44,452 bases of DNA from a virus: the IMG/VR virus record IMGVR_UViG_3300029286_000077, positions 1-44,452 of that record, one strand, 5' to 3'. Within the stretch, counting starts at the first letter, position 1. Each line of letters opens with the position of its first letter. Position numbers and translations under genes: made by a program. Below the pieces are notes generated by a model. It was not told where the DNA came from, did no database searches, and worked only from the letters and a program-made list of their open reading frames with translations. Below are positions 8,747 through 17,051 of the stretch, piece after piece.

Positions 8747-9061
8747 TTAAACTAACTTCTTGTCTAACTCTATAATGTCCTTATCCGATAAGGTAAATTC
8801 TCCCTTATCATTTTTTTCTTTAATGAATTTCTTTATCCACTCAATACTTTCTTTTGATAAATCAATTTCCCTATCTTTCGCTTTCTCGTTTTTCCAAGTT
8901 ATTCTATCTACGTCAGTTGTTAATTCAATTTCTTTTGCTTCCTTATCATCTATTCTAATTAATTTTAAATCATCCAACACCTTAGCCATTGTGTCAAGAT
9001 TACCTTTAAATTGATTTAAAATACCCAATGCTAAAATTCTCTCATTAATTGATAATTTCAT
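8747..9061 (-). CDS. small conserved-type phage protein, unknown function
   Basis: A 104-residue, charged, mixed alpha/beta protein. It opens with KLSINERILALGILNQFKGN, then has DRITWKN and a helical C-terminal half with KEKNDKGEFTLSDKDIIELD. This layout (N-terminal helix, an ITW strand, C-terminal helix about Ser/Lys/Glu) is familiar from small uncharacterised tailed-phage proteins. It is cotranscribed with small head-region genes. No enzymatic residues are evident. Confidence 0.65.
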   Translation of the reverse strand: MKLSINERILALGILNQFKGNLDTMAKVLDDLKLIRIDDKEAKEIELTTDVDRITWKNEKAKDREIDLSKESIEWIKKFIKEKNDKGEFTLSDKDIIELDKKLV

Positions 9062-9066
9062 GGTGT

Positions 9067-9225
9067 TTATTTTTTATGTTTAGATTTACCAGCAGCAGAC
9101 ATAGCAATTGCTATAATTTGTTTTCTACTGCGAGACTTACCATTCGCACCCCTCTCTTTGCCAGACTTTTTATTGTCGGCATAGAGTTCTTTTATATTTT
9201 TAGAAACGTTATGTGTAAGTGGCAT
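9067..9225 (-). CDS. small basic protein, SRKQ-IAIAMS type (DUF6496-like)
   Basis: A 52-residue gene reading MPLTHNVSKNIKELYADNKK to GKSRSRKQIIAIAMSAAGKS and ending in HKK. The SRKQ-IAIAMS-A motif near the C-terminus is typical of short basic proteins called DUF6496 in phages and bacteria. The start at 9225 is one base past the stop of the upstream 80-residue gene, so it belongs to the same operon. Gly, Lys and Arg content suggests nucleic-acid contact, but the function is unknown. Confidence 0.7.
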   Translation of the reverse strand: MPLTHNVSKNIKELYADNKKSGKERGANGKSRSRKQIIAIAMSAAGKSKHKK

Positions 9226-9226
9226 A

Positions 9227-9469
9227 TTACTTCTTATTCTTATTTCTTCTTACTTCTGCTAATCGTTTAGACATCTTTCTATTTAAGGCAATGCTGGCAT
9301 TAGTAGCCTTTGTTTGTCTAACCATCTCTGGAATTTGTTTGGCATTACTAACAAATTTTTTAACAACACTCTTTATTTTTTTACCCTCCCACTCACGAAT
9401 TTTAATCATTGCCTCGTCAGCATCATTTAACATTTCTTCACCCTTCTCCGGATTTGTTATTATTTTCAT
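9227..9469 (-). CDS. small basic helical protein, unknown
   Basis: An 80-residue Lys/Arg/Ala-rich protein with a helical pattern throughout (IKIREWEGKKIKSVVKKFVS, then RKMSKRLAEVRRNKNKK at the end). It is packed between two small genes with one-base gaps, so it is probably cotranslated. No family was recognised. The positively charged tail suggests DNA or RNA binding, which is inference. Confidence 0.6.
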   Translation of the reverse strand: MKIITNPEKGEEMLNDADEAMIKIREWEGKKIKSVVKKFVSNAKQIPEMVRQTKATNASIALNRKMSKRLAEVRRNKNKK

Positions 9470-9470
9470 A

Positions 9471-9920
9471 CTATTTAATTCCTAAGTTTTTGGCGACCAA
9501 CTCGCAGAAATTTTCTATTCCAACGTCTATGTCTTTTGGAGAAAATATTTTAGACCTTATATCTTTTCCACCAATAAGCAATTCTTTCTTGGTATTAGAT
9601 TTATCTATTGGAACAATTATACTAAATGAAACCATTCCATTTGGAGTGTATTGCATATCTACTCCAAAGTCTTCTCCCAATATATTTTTCGCATAGTCTA
9701 CCCATTCTTTGGGAATAGACTTGTCCTCATATATTGGCGGAGGTGCATTTATCTTAAATGCCTTTTCTTCCACCTGTGGAGTGAGTGCATTTATTTTATC
9801 GAGAAGTTCCTTGCGGTCGTCCTCAACAGTTTTTGCAAGTTCGGTTACCTTGTCTACCAATATTTTAAAGGCACCATCGGTAACCCCTCTTACCCTTACT
9901 ACTTTTGATTTTTTTATCAT
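9471..9920 (-). CDS. hypothetical protein in head operon
   Basis: A 149-residue protein with a basic N-terminus (IKKSKVVRVRG), a helical region at about residues 15-55 that may form a coiled coil (VDKVTELAKTVEDDRKELLD), a Pro-rich linker (KINAPPPIYED) and a mixed alpha/beta C-terminal domain. It follows an HNH gene and a short hairpin. No known motif was found. The linker suggests a two-domain virion-associated or assembly protein. Confidence 0.6.
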   Translation of the reverse strand: MIKKSKVVRVRGVTDGAFKILVDKVTELAKTVEDDRKELLDKINALTPQVEEKAFKINAPPPIYEDKSIPKEWVDYAKNILGEDFGVDMQYTPNGMVSFSIIVPIDKSNTKKELLIGGKDIRSKIFSPKDIDVGIENFCELVAKNLGIK

Positions 9921-9929
9921 AATTTTTTA

Positions 9930-9951
9930 CACCCTGATTTACGTGTGGGTG
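9930..9951 (-). promoter_or_regulatory. short hairpin between HNH gene and next gene
   Basis: CACCC (9930-9934) and GGGTG (9947-9951) form a 5-bp stem in the 71-base gap after the HNH gene stop. It is similar in placement to hairpins beside the other HNH genes. Weak on its own. Confidence 0.3.
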
Positions 9952-9991
9952 AACCACGAATTATTTTTAAAATCGACCAGTTCTCTAAAAG

Positions 9992-10600
9992 TTATTTCTT
10001 ATTTAAATATTCCTCTAATTGTTCTTTTGTATTATTATCCCTTCCATATTTATTATGAAATTTTAAGTGACAATTATTACAAAGCGTTATTCCATTGTCT
10101 ATTGCAAGTCTTAAAGATAAATAAGAAGAAAAATTATTTATATGATGAGCCCGTAATCTCCCGCCCCATTGTCCACATTTTTGGCAAGTAAAGTTATCCC
10201 TACTAAAGATAGATTCTCTCCACAATTTATATTCAATACTACCTCTAATTTTATGATTTAACGGAGTAATTCCACCCTTATAATTTGGATTGTTTTTTCC
10301 CGCTCTGGCAACGGACATATTCCGACGAACACTTTCGGGTAATTTTCTGCCAATATGGCTTTCACTCATTTTCTTTTTAACACTTTCGGGAAGATGTTTC
10401 CCTAACCAATATTTAGTTGGATGCCTTTTGTGTCCATCGCTCATATGTTTCTTCTCTATCTCTGTTCTGAATACCCCCCGCCTAGATATACTTAATTTTA
10501 ATTTAGATTCTGGGGACTTTTTCTTCCCAATCCAAAAGTCATGTAATTTCTTCTTGGCCACCTCACTAAGTTTTTGATGTTTATAAATTCCCCTTGGCAT
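9992..10600 (-). CDS. HNH homing endonuclease with NUMOD-like repeats
   Basis: A 202-residue protein. The N-terminal half has repeated KLSEVAKKK, PESKLKLSIS, PESVKKKMSESH and PESVRRNMSVARAGKNNPNYKG segments, the NUMOD3-like DNA-binding repeats of homing endonucleases. The C-terminal HNH domain has CQKCG (first zinc pair), RAHHINNFS (catalytic His pair), IDNGITLCNNCH (Asn and second zinc pair) and LKFHNKYG. It is a close paralogue of the proteins at 15711-16220 and 43945-44448. It is inserted between small head genes and is probably mobile. Confidence 0.9.
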   Translation of the reverse strand: MPRGIYKHQKLSEVAKKKLHDFWIGKKKSPESKLKLSISRRGVFRTEIEKKHMSDGHKRHPTKYWLGKHLPESVKKKMSESHIGRKLPESVRRNMSVARAGKNNPNYKGGITPLNHKIRGSIEYKLWRESIFSRDNFTCQKCGQWGGRLRAHHINNFSSYLSLRLAIDNGITLCNNCHLKFHNKYGRDNNTKEQLEEYLNKK

Positions 10601-10603
10601 AAT

Positions 10604-10963
10604 TTATTTAAGACGCCTATCTTTTATCTCTTTTATAATTTCGTTAATGTCTATTAAATAATCTAGAGATATTTTCCCCCCCTTAGGAATATCTTCTCTC
10701 GCCTCTATTTGTATACGTCTCGAAAATGCTGGTATTGAATACGACTCCCATTTTTCTAATAAATCAGACTGTTGTTCTTCTCCTAAAATTGAGAACATAA
10801 AGAATAGCAGGTCGTTCTTATTTATCTTAACAGTAGAAACTATTTTTTCATCCTTATAAAAATTAACCGTAGCGAAGTCCGACTCTTTGGGGTCGAACCC
10901 AAGCGTGAAACTTTGTTTCTTCCCATCCACTGGGAATACCATTTCATTTTTATTAGTTAGCAT
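10604..10963 (-). CDS. hypothetical protein downstream of portal
   Basis: A 119-residue protein. The first half is predicted beta (VDGKKQSFTLGFD, ATVNFYKDEKIVSTVKINK) and the second half helical. It overlaps the upstream 74-residue gene by 11 bases, so the two are translationally linked. No motif is recognised. The position between portal and scaffold genes suggests a head-assembly accessory role. Confidence 0.6.
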   Translation of the reverse strand: MLTNKNEMVFPVDGKKQSFTLGFDPKESDFATVNFYKDEKIVSTVKINKNDLLFFMFSILGEEQQSDLLEKWESYSIPAFSRRIQIEAREDIPKGGKISLDYLIDINEIIKEIKDRRLK

Positions 10964-11177
10964 TTTCTAATCGTTTATCCAATTCTTTTATAAAATCCTT
11001 ATACGCCTGTATGCGACCCTCTCTAAACGCTATATTCCAAATTGTTTGGAATTCGTTCTCACCCTTACAACTAACTTCTAAGTCTATTGTAGAAAGTTCT
11101 TTTAATAATTCCAAAACAGAATCGAAACGTTGGTCTCGGTAAATACTTTCTATTTGTTTATCCCGAAGTTTATTCAT
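10953..11177 (-). CDS. small acidic helical protein after portal
   Basis: A 74-residue protein, helical and rich in Glu/Asp/Lys (YRDQRFDSVLELLKELSTID, YKDFIKELDKRLENAN). It starts six bases after the portal stop and overlaps the following gene by 11 bases. Comparable small helical genes lie after portal genes in many podoviruses. Function unknown. Confidence 0.6.
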   Translation of the reverse strand: MNKLRDKQIESIYRDQRFDSVLELLKELSTIDLEVSCKGENEFQTIWNIAFREGRIQAYKDFIKELDKRLENAN

Positions 11178-11183
11178 TATTGA

Positions 11184-13352
11184 TTAAAAAATTTTCCCAA
11201 GGCCGTTAGGGGAGCGATTAGAATTTGTCCCGCTAACTTCATTTTTTGGTACAACTGTTTGTGGAACTGGCGGGGTCATATTTTGTCCGAATTTCATAGT
11301 TTCACCAGCGGCAGCATTAGCACCTCCTTGCCCACCCTGTTGCCCACCCTTTTGTCCCTGTATCTCTGACATAATTCCAGCGAGTTGTTCTTGTGCTGGG
11401 TCAGTAAATAACTGATTCTGTTGTTCCTCCTGTTGTTCTGCTTGCGGGGTTGTCCCTGTTTCTAAAAATTGTAACCAAGCATCTGGAAGCCACCTATCAA
11501 AGTCTATGTTGTGTTTAATAAATAACTCCTTAACACCCTTGGCATATAATTCTGGCGGGAACTGGAATAATGGTGAAACCAAATTCCATAATTCGTCTGT
11601 CTGTTGTTTTTCTAATTCTTCTGAGGGAGTAAGTAATGAAGTAGGTTTAACGGTTATAATACCCTCCCACTTTAATTTAGATACTGGAATATCTGTTCCT
11701 ATATTTAAGAAGCGGGTTTCTTTTGTTTCAAAAAGGGTATCCTTTTCTATGTTAAGAGAAACTTCTGGTAAATACGAGGCAGTAATTCCCTCTAATTGTC
11801 CAGTTTCTGGATTATTTTGAGACTCCATTTGGTTTGGATTTTTCCCGTTCTCTTCATTAAACAAATCCATTTCTTCTTCTGACACGAACTGCTTAATCTC
11901 AGGAGTGCTCAATGTCTGTTGTAGCCAACTAAGAGAAATATATGCTTCATCCGCAAGTACATTTGATATATTATTAATTGGGTCATTCATCCTCTTTAGG
12001 GCAGATTCTTTTGCCTGAAGGGTTTCTCCAAGTGTTTTCCCAGTAACCTCTCCCTGTAAGGTTGGGGTAATACCAGAATCGTCATCCATTCCAGCTTTAA
12101 TATATCTCAATCCATTAAAGGCATCTTCTCCTGGTCCTGGAACATCTAACCAATCTACTTTACCACCATAATTTTGGACACCCTTTCCTGGTTCAATTTT
12201 AATTTCGGTAGAGGCATTGATTCCACTCGTGCCAGTAAAGAAAAACATCTTAAATATAGACAAGACCAATTGGTCCATTGTCATATTAAGCATCTTATCA
12301 TATAAACCTTTTTTCTGTTTTATCTGGTCCCAAAGGCATAATCCATAAGGAGTTCTAGAATCTTTTAATAACCAAGGACCCTGCCAACAAGATAATTTTC
12401 CGTCATCATTTGGAAGTGGTCCAGAATATAATAAAATATTAGAACTCGGAACACGAATTGTGTAAAGGTCTTTATTCTTATTTTCGTAAAATTCTATGGT
12501 AACCAAATCTGTCCTATTGGTATCCTCTTCATTTTCTCTACTAAGATATGAATTCTTTGATACGAACTGCCAATTTGGATAATCTCCAAACTCTAACTTA
12601 GCGGAATCGTAATTATAATCTTTATTAAAACACCAATCGTTCATTGAGAATTGGTCAAATGGACGAGTCATCTCGTCTATCCACGTATTATAAACATCTA
12701 GGTTCTCCCTATGGACACCATTAAAATCTGTAATTATCTTTTTCTCATAAACATTCTTGGTGGGGTCTTCGGAATCATATTGGGTTAAAACACTCTTCTC
12801 TCTTTTTAAAATCTTGGGGTAGGTTCTTCCAATAGCCCAACCGTATTTAACTAAGTTAAAACAGAATAATTTCAATTGTAGTTTAGACCTATCTGTTAAC
12901 CAACTAGATTTCCAAATGGCGTGGGCTAAAGCACTGGTTCCAACAAATCTTTTAGAAACGGCAGAAAAAGAAGCCTCTGGGTCTCTGTCTATAATAATGG
13001 CCATTGCCGAAAGAACCTTTGTCATTAAGATAGGGTCAGAATTATGTTGTCTCCAATCGTCGGTAGCATTTCCTACCGGAACAAGAACTGACCTTAAGCC
13101 AGTCTCATCATTGGCTTCAAGTCTTTTTCCACCCTTTAATTCTTCCACCTTTTTAGGAGTATATTCCTTATCTATGCCCCTCCATTTTTCATCAAGATTT
13201 TCTCCAAAGACATTCTTGCGAGCGTCTTTCATGGCAGAAACCCTTTCCGATACGAAATCTAAAATCTCCTTATCTTTCTCGTTCGGAGTAAAAGACTTTT
13301 TTGGTTCATCTTCTTTTAGGTTTTTAACAGTGGAATATTTCTTCTGTGACAT
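11184..13352 (-). CDS. portal protein
   Basis: A 722-residue protein of the size of podovirus portals, encoded directly after TerL. The N-terminal wing region includes GVHRENLDVYNTWIDEM. The central part has FYENKNKDLYTIRVPSSNIL and PYGLCLWDQIKQKKGLYDKM, followed by the stem-helix area with ALKRMNDPINNISNVLADE and GKTLGETLQAKES, motifs of the DNA-packaging portal family. The C-terminal about 90 residues are Gln/Gly-rich low complexity (EQQEEQQNQ, GGQQGGQGG), probably a flexible or barrel tail. The portal ring would dock TerL and later the tail adaptor. Confidence 0.85.
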   Translation of the reverse strand: MSQKKYSTVKNLKEDEPKKSFTPNEKDKEILDFVSERVSAMKDARKNVFGENLDEKWRGIDKEYTPKKVEELKGGKRLEANDETGLRSVLVPVGNATDDWRQHNSDPILMTKVLSAMAIIIDRDPEASFSAVSKRFVGTSALAHAIWKSSWLTDRSKLQLKLFCFNLVKYGWAIGRTYPKILKREKSVLTQYDSEDPTKNVYEKKIITDFNGVHRENLDVYNTWIDEMTRPFDQFSMNDWCFNKDYNYDSAKLEFGDYPNWQFVSKNSYLSRENEEDTNRTDLVTIEFYENKNKDLYTIRVPSSNILLYSGPLPNDDGKLSCWQGPWLLKDSRTPYGLCLWDQIKQKKGLYDKMLNMTMDQLVLSIFKMFFFTGTSGINASTEIKIEPGKGVQNYGGKVDWLDVPGPGEDAFNGLRYIKAGMDDDSGITPTLQGEVTGKTLGETLQAKESALKRMNDPINNISNVLADEAYISLSWLQQTLSTPEIKQFVSEEEMDLFNEENGKNPNQMESQNNPETGQLEGITASYLPEVSLNIEKDTLFETKETRFLNIGTDIPVSKLKWEGIITVKPTSLLTPSEELEKQQTDELWNLVSPLFQFPPELYAKGVKELFIKHNIDFDRWLPDAWLQFLETGTTPQAEQQEEQQNQLFTDPAQEQLAGIMSEIQGQKGGQQGGQGGANAAAGETMKFGQNMTPPVPQTVVPKNEVSGTNSNRSPNGLGKIF

Positions 13353-13361
13353 TTTAGTTTA

Positions 13362-15701
13362 TTAAATAGTGAAATTGTTCTCTTCCTTATATAACTCTTT
13401 TATTCTTTTTTCTGCAGCGGTAATTGGTTTATCTGTTTTTGTTTCTCTTAGTGTTTGCAATGCATACCTAATAGAATCTGCACTGTTATGAATAATTATT
13501 TTGTCTGTAGCAAAGTTACCAAAGTCAGTTGTTACGTCATAAGTGTCTTCGTGTCCAATAAATTTTACATAAGATACTTTGTGATTGTAATTAGAATATA
13601 TCGGTTGATATTTCTTTTTGTAACCCATAAAAATTGAATCTATGGGCAAAGAACCCTTAACCCTTCTTCCCTTTACTGCCTTACAATTATTAGAACAAAA
13701 TTTTCTTTTTTTATCTCGTGCCAAAAATTCTTTATGACAGACTGGACACTCCATTTTAATGAGTGGAGCATCTTTCATTTTAATTGCAACAAGTTTTGCA
13801 TGTTCTATGTGCCACTTGTGTCCTTCATCGCTTTTGTGCCAAGCCTTTGCTAGATTATTCACAGACAATAATTGAGCAATATTCCTCTTTCTGTATTCAT
13901 TACTTAAGAATCTTCTATTTTGTTCCTCTCTTAACTTTATTCTTGTTTGTTCTGTGGGATTTTTTCTATTCTTTGCGTGTAAACGACAATGTTCAGCCCT
14001 GGTTAATAGTTCTAAATTATCTGGATTATTATTGAATTTATCAAAATCTTTGTGGTGAACATTATTTGTCCAACTATCATTTATATGTCCAATAATGTCT
14101 TCATAAACCATTTTTTGGGCAGACATTTTTTCTTTCTTGTGGTTTAAATTTATGCTTAAGTGCCCATGATGGTCAACACAAGTATAAATGGGCATCAAAC
14201 TTTCTCCGATAGACAGGTCTTTTAATTCTTTATATTCCCCACTCCTTAACATTATTCTGTGGTCTGGGGTTGCCCTTAGAATACTACCGTCATCTAGTCC
14301 AAGTTCCCAAATTTCTGCGTTTTTTCTTGTTTTTCTAACATTATAAAATTTAGTTACACCAATTCTTTCTCCATTCCAGCCATAACAATAACCATCTTTT
14401 CCAATTAAGTCTCCGATTTCTTTTATTCCCTCGGTTGTATATATTTTTGTATTACCAACCACACAGTGGTCTTCACCCTTCGTATCAACATCATCTGGGT
14501 GTATATCGTCAAAAACTAGTGATGGAATTGTTCTTATGGCGTTTATACAGGTATCAAAGAAAACTATTTTAGGCGGTGTATTGTCGTCCCACCTAAGGTA
14601 TTGGTGCATAAAGTTCCAACCAGCAATTCTATTCTTACTTGACGGAATAAAACCCTCTACACCGTGCCGCATATATACTTCGGCAATACTTTCTGGCATA
14701 CCAATTTTATCAAAAGCAGAAGAATCTATTACGGTATAGGAGTACATTTCTCCATTACTGAGTTTAGTTATATTCTCTGCGTGCTCGTCTGCATCTCTTT
14801 GGGTTCCATAATATTCTCGATAAACGTGAACCTTCCCGTCGTAGTCAATAGCCAGCCAGTAGCAACAAGTTATTCCATTATGCCCACCAACATCTATGGT
14901 TCTTATTTTTTTCCATGAAGTGGGAATATCGTATGGTTTAACTACGTGCTTTTCATGACTCCACTCCGTAAAATACTGACCCTCAAACACGTCCCAATCT
15001 CCCTCTCTGTATGCTTTTCTAAGTTTTTCTGGAAGAGAGTCAAGGGAAATGATATAAGAGGGGTCTATATATGGATTATCATCTACTTTAGCCTTAATAA
15101 AGCAGAATTTATCTGATTCTTTCTCGTTTTTATCAAATTCGTGGTCTATCCAAATCTTTTTTACCCAATTATGTCCTATTCCCCCTGGATTTGTGGCTCC
15201 AAGAAACTTTGGTTCTGATATACCCGGCCATCTTAAGCGGGTTCTAAGGTAAGTAAATATTTCTTCTAAGTCATTTGTTAACTCGTCTACGGCTATGGCA
15301 GCGAACTCGGCAGATTTATACTTACTAATATTATCTAAATTTCTAAAGGCGATTGTTCCCGCCCCGTATTCTTTCTTTAAAGTAAAATCGTGAGATTGCT
15401 GATTATAAGTTCCTAACCAAGAGGGAAATTCAAATTTAATTTTACTTAAATGACGGTCTTCTAGGGTTGGATAATCTTCACAAAATAAACCCACCACTAT
15501 TCCGCTTATTCCTAACTTAGCATACCAACTGACCAATAAATATACCAATGTCCAACGCAACCAGTAGGACTTTCCACCCGCCATTGCACCTCCGTATAAA
15601 ATATATTTTGATGTCCTTAGTGCATTAACTGCCTCAGTTTGTTTTGGTGTCCAATGTACCAAGTCAGAAAACCGTATTCTTTCTTCAATTTGTTCTGACA
15701 T
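13362..15701 (-). CDS. terL: terminase large subunit with in-frame intein
   Basis: The 779-residue reading frame is a 452-residue terminase interrupted by a 327-residue intein. The ATPase domain has Walker A GGAMAGGKS (37-45), Walker B FAAIAVDE (133-140) and GATNPGG (168-174, coupling motif). The RuvC-like nuclease has Asp residues at DVGG (270), VIDSS (326) and GEDH (411). The intein begins at Cys413 directly after the catalytic-region GEDH and ends at Asn739, followed by Ser740 of SADSIRYAL. Splicing would restore GEDH-SADSIRYAL, the usual terminase motif. TerL powers and cuts DNA during packaging at the portal. TerS lies upstream, separated by an HNH gene. Confidence 0.93.
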   Translation of the reverse strand: MSEQIEERIRFSDLVHWTPKQTEAVNALRTSKYILYGGAMAGGKSYWLRWTLVYLLVSWYAKLGISGIVVGLFCEDYPTLEDRHLSKIKFEFPSWLGTYNQQSHDFTLKKEYGAGTIAFRNLDNISKYKSAEFAAIAVDELTNDLEEIFTYLRTRLRWPGISEPKFLGATNPGGIGHNWVKKIWIDHEFDKNEKESDKFCFIKAKVDDNPYIDPSYIISLDSLPEKLRKAYREGDWDVFEGQYFTEWSHEKHVVKPYDIPTSWKKIRTIDVGGHNGITCCYWLAIDYDGKVHVYREYYGTQRDADEHAENITKLSNGEMYSYTVIDSSAFDKIGMPESIAEVYMRHGVEGFIPSSKNRIAGWNFMHQYLRWDDNTPPKIVFFDTCINAIRTIPSLVFDDIHPDDVDTKGEDHCVVGNTKIYTTEGIKEIGDLIGKDGYCYGWNGERIGVTKFYNVRKTRKNAEIWELGLDDGSILRATPDHRIMLRSGEYKELKDLSIGESLMPIYTCVDHHGHLSINLNHKKEKMSAQKMVYEDIIGHINDSWTNNVHHKDFDKFNNNPDNLELLTRAEHCRLHAKNRKNPTEQTRIKLREEQNRRFLSNEYRKRNIAQLLSVNNLAKAWHKSDEGHKWHIEHAKLVAIKMKDAPLIKMECPVCHKEFLARDKKRKFCSNNCKAVKGRRVKGSLPIDSIFMGYKKKYQPIYSNYNHKVSYVKFIGHEDTYDVTTDFGNFATDKIIIHNSADSIRYALQTLRETKTDKPITAAEKRIKELYKEENNFTI
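13485..14465 (-). mobile_element. HNH-containing intein in TerL
   Basis: Residues 413-739 of the TerL frame. The block A start is CVVGNTKIYT (nucleophile Cys413). LRATPDHRIM is block B with the TxxH-type pattern. The block F region is HEDTYDVTTDFGNF, and block G is IIIHN followed by Ser. Between the splicing blocks lies an endonuclease with VHHKDFDKFNNNPDNLELLT (HNH) and a CPVCHKEF to CSNNC zinc-finger-like pair. All residues needed for class-1 splicing (Cys1, B-block His, penultimate His, terminal Asn, +1 Ser) are present, so an active intein is expected. It sits at the most conserved nuclease motif of TerL, a typical insertion site. Confidence 0.92.
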
Positions 15702-15710
15702 TGGATTGAT

Positions 15711-16220
15711 TTATTGTTTAAGAAATTCTTCTATCTGTTCTCTCGTATTGTTCTGTCTACCAAATATTTTATGAAATAATGTGTGACACCCTGTGCATAA
15801 AGTTATTCCATTGTCTATCGCAAATCGTAACTCGGGATATTGTGCAAAGTTTTTTAAGTGATGAGGATTTAGTTTTCCACCCTTAATTTTACATTTTTGA
15901 CAAGTCCAGCCATCTCTAGCATAAACAGACTCCCTCCACAATCTATATTCTACACTACTCCTTATTGCCTTATTCTCTGGGGTAATTCCACCCTTATAAT
16001 TCCAGTTTTTTATACTTTTTTGTGAATTACTTTGTCTTAACCTCGTCTCTACTGACGAGTGGGTTCCTATCCGTGCCTTTCTAATTTTTTCTTTAGCTTC
16101 TGGAGATTGGTGTGACCCCTTCATTCCCGTGGGTCTTCTACCATTTGCATATGCCAATTTTAGTGCCTCACTAATATGTATATCTTGCTCTTTACTATGT
16201 TTATATATACCAGTGGGCAT
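15711..16220 (-). CDS. HNH homing endonuclease between TerS and TerL
   Basis: A 169-residue protein with an N-terminal MPTGIYKHSKEQ, then NUMOD3-like SPEAKEKIRKARIG and SVETRLRQSN repeats, then an HNH domain with RDGWTCQKC, NPHHLKNFAQYP and DNGITLCTGCHTLFHKIFG. It shares the RSSVEYRLWRES(V/I)-RD core with the proteins at 9992-10600 and 43945-44448. Its start codon shares base 16220 with the end of TerS, and TerL starts ten bases after its stop. It therefore interrupts the terminase gene pair without breaking either reading frame. Confidence 0.9.
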   Translation of the reverse strand: MPTGIYKHSKEQDIHISEALKLAYANGRRPTGMKGSHQSPEAKEKIRKARIGTHSSVETRLRQSNSQKSIKNWNYKGGITPENKAIRSSVEYRLWRESVYARDGWTCQKCKIKGGKLNPHHLKNFAQYPELRFAIDNGITLCTGCHTLFHKIFGRQNNTREQIEEFLKQ

Positions 16221-16681
16221 TATTCTTCTAAAAGTTTAGTTTCTTTTGGAGGTTCAATTGTTTCTAATTGCGGTTGGTCATCCATTATTAAAATTCTTGA
16301 AGTAACGCCAATCTCTTGTTTTTCCGCAAACTCATCTGGGGCCTTTCGTTGTAAAAACCACTGTGCATTAGTAAGATTCTTGTCTAAATTATCTACCACC
16401 ATCTTTCTGGCCTTTAGCGTGGGAGATTGTTTCCACAATTCTTTCTGTTCTAAAAATTCTGGATGTTCGGTTTGATAATTCTTTAAAGTAGAGTAGGCAA
16501 TTCCCGCAAAAAGAGCAGCTTCTGCATCCTTACAACCCATATTAAAAGCGGCCTCTAACATTTTTAAAGTCTCTTTACTGACAACACGAGGGCGGCCCCC
16601 CTTGTGGGTATACCAATTTCCACCAACAGTGTGTTTAATCGGTGGGGTTTCTATTCTTTCTTTTACTTCTAATTCGTCCAT
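16220..16681 (-). CDS. terS: terminase small subunit
   Basis: A 153-residue protein. It has a basic GGRPR segment (about residues 28-32), then a helix-turn-helix (KDAEAALFAGIAYSTLKNYQ, about 51-70) as in small terminases that recognise packaging sites. An oligomerisation helix with SPTLKARKMVVDNLDKNL follows, then WFLQRKAPDEFAEKQE, also a known terminase small-subunit phrase. The last about 30 residues are Pro/Glu-rich. It recruits the viral DNA to TerL. It overlaps the upstream HExxH gene by 47 bases in another frame. Confidence 0.85.
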   Translation of the reverse strand: MDELEVKERIETPPIKHTVGGNWYTHKGGRPRVVSKETLKMLEAAFNMGCKDAEAALFAGIAYSTLKNYQTEHPEFLEQKELWKQSPTLKARKMVVDNLDKNLTNAQWFLQRKAPDEFAEKQEIGVTSRILIMDDQPQLETIEPPKETKLLEE

Positions 16682-16976
16682 GCTTTTTAAATAATTTTTT
16701 AAACCTATCTTGAACGATTAAGCGGCAAATTTTCTGGGCATAATCGTTTGTTTCGTTATACCTAACAAAATCGTCATCGTTCATTGCCCTTATGTGTCCC
16801 TTATACCTGTCTTGTAAAAAATGTAGGAATTCATGTATTAAAACCTCCATTTCCCTATCCCAGGGCAGTTTCTTAGCTATCTCTATCTTCTTACACCACG
16901 AATGATACATTCCATTATACCCAAATGGGTCTGGGTCATTCTTCCTCAAATATTTAATTGTAGGAAGTTTTCTCAT
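16635..16976 (-). CDS. HExxH metallopeptidase-like protein
   Basis: I place the start at 16976 (MRKLPTIKYL), giving 113 residues; the longer frame to 17030 runs through the tRNA-like element. The protein has EVLIHEFLHFLQDRYKGH (about residues 44-61), a HExxH zinc-binding site in a helix, and a downstream Asp/Glu-rich stretch that might supply a third ligand. The C-terminus is basic (KKHGRIRSKRKNRN). No signal peptide is present, so the enzyme would act in the cytoplasm. Small HExxH proteins are common in phages but their substrates are unknown. It is the first sizeable gene of the late operon. Confidence 0.65.
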   Translation of the reverse strand: MRKLPTIKYLRKNDPDPFGYNGMYHSWCKKIEIAKKLPWDREMEVLIHEFLHFLQDRYKGHIRAMNDDDFVRYNETNDYAQKICRLIVQDRFKKLFKKHGRIRSKRKNRNPTD

Positions 16977-16980
16977 ATTG

Positions 16981-17051
16981 TGGACTTGCTGGGAGTTGCA
17001 CCCAGTTTTAGATGGTTTAACGTAGACCATCTTACGAACTGTATCAAGCCC
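16981..17051 (-). tRNA. degenerate tRNA-like element (Asn-like loop with insertion)
   Basis: On the minus strand, GGGCTTG (17051-17045) pairs with CAAGTCC (16988-16982) as a 7-bp acceptor. AGATGGT/ACCATCT forms a 7-bp anticodon stem, and CTGGG-TGCAACT-CCCAG is a 5-bp, 7-base T-arm. The anticodon loop has nine bases, CTACGTTAA; removing AC gives CTGTTAA, the tRNA-Asn(GUU) loop. The D-arm is reduced to about 12 bases without a GG pair. CCA is not encoded. It lies between a tiny membrane gene and the HExxH gene, inside the late transcript. It could be a worn tRNA, a tRNA mimic or a processing signal. Confidence 0.45.

Noticed and set aside
12916-13365. Plus-strand frame of 149 residues opposite the portal gene
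   Set aside because: The portal frame on the minus strand is continuous and homologous in pattern to portals; the plus frame has no initiation context.
16977-17030. N-terminal extension of the HExxH gene to 17030
   Set aside because: It would translate through the tRNA-like stem; the ATG at 16976 directly after the element is a better start.
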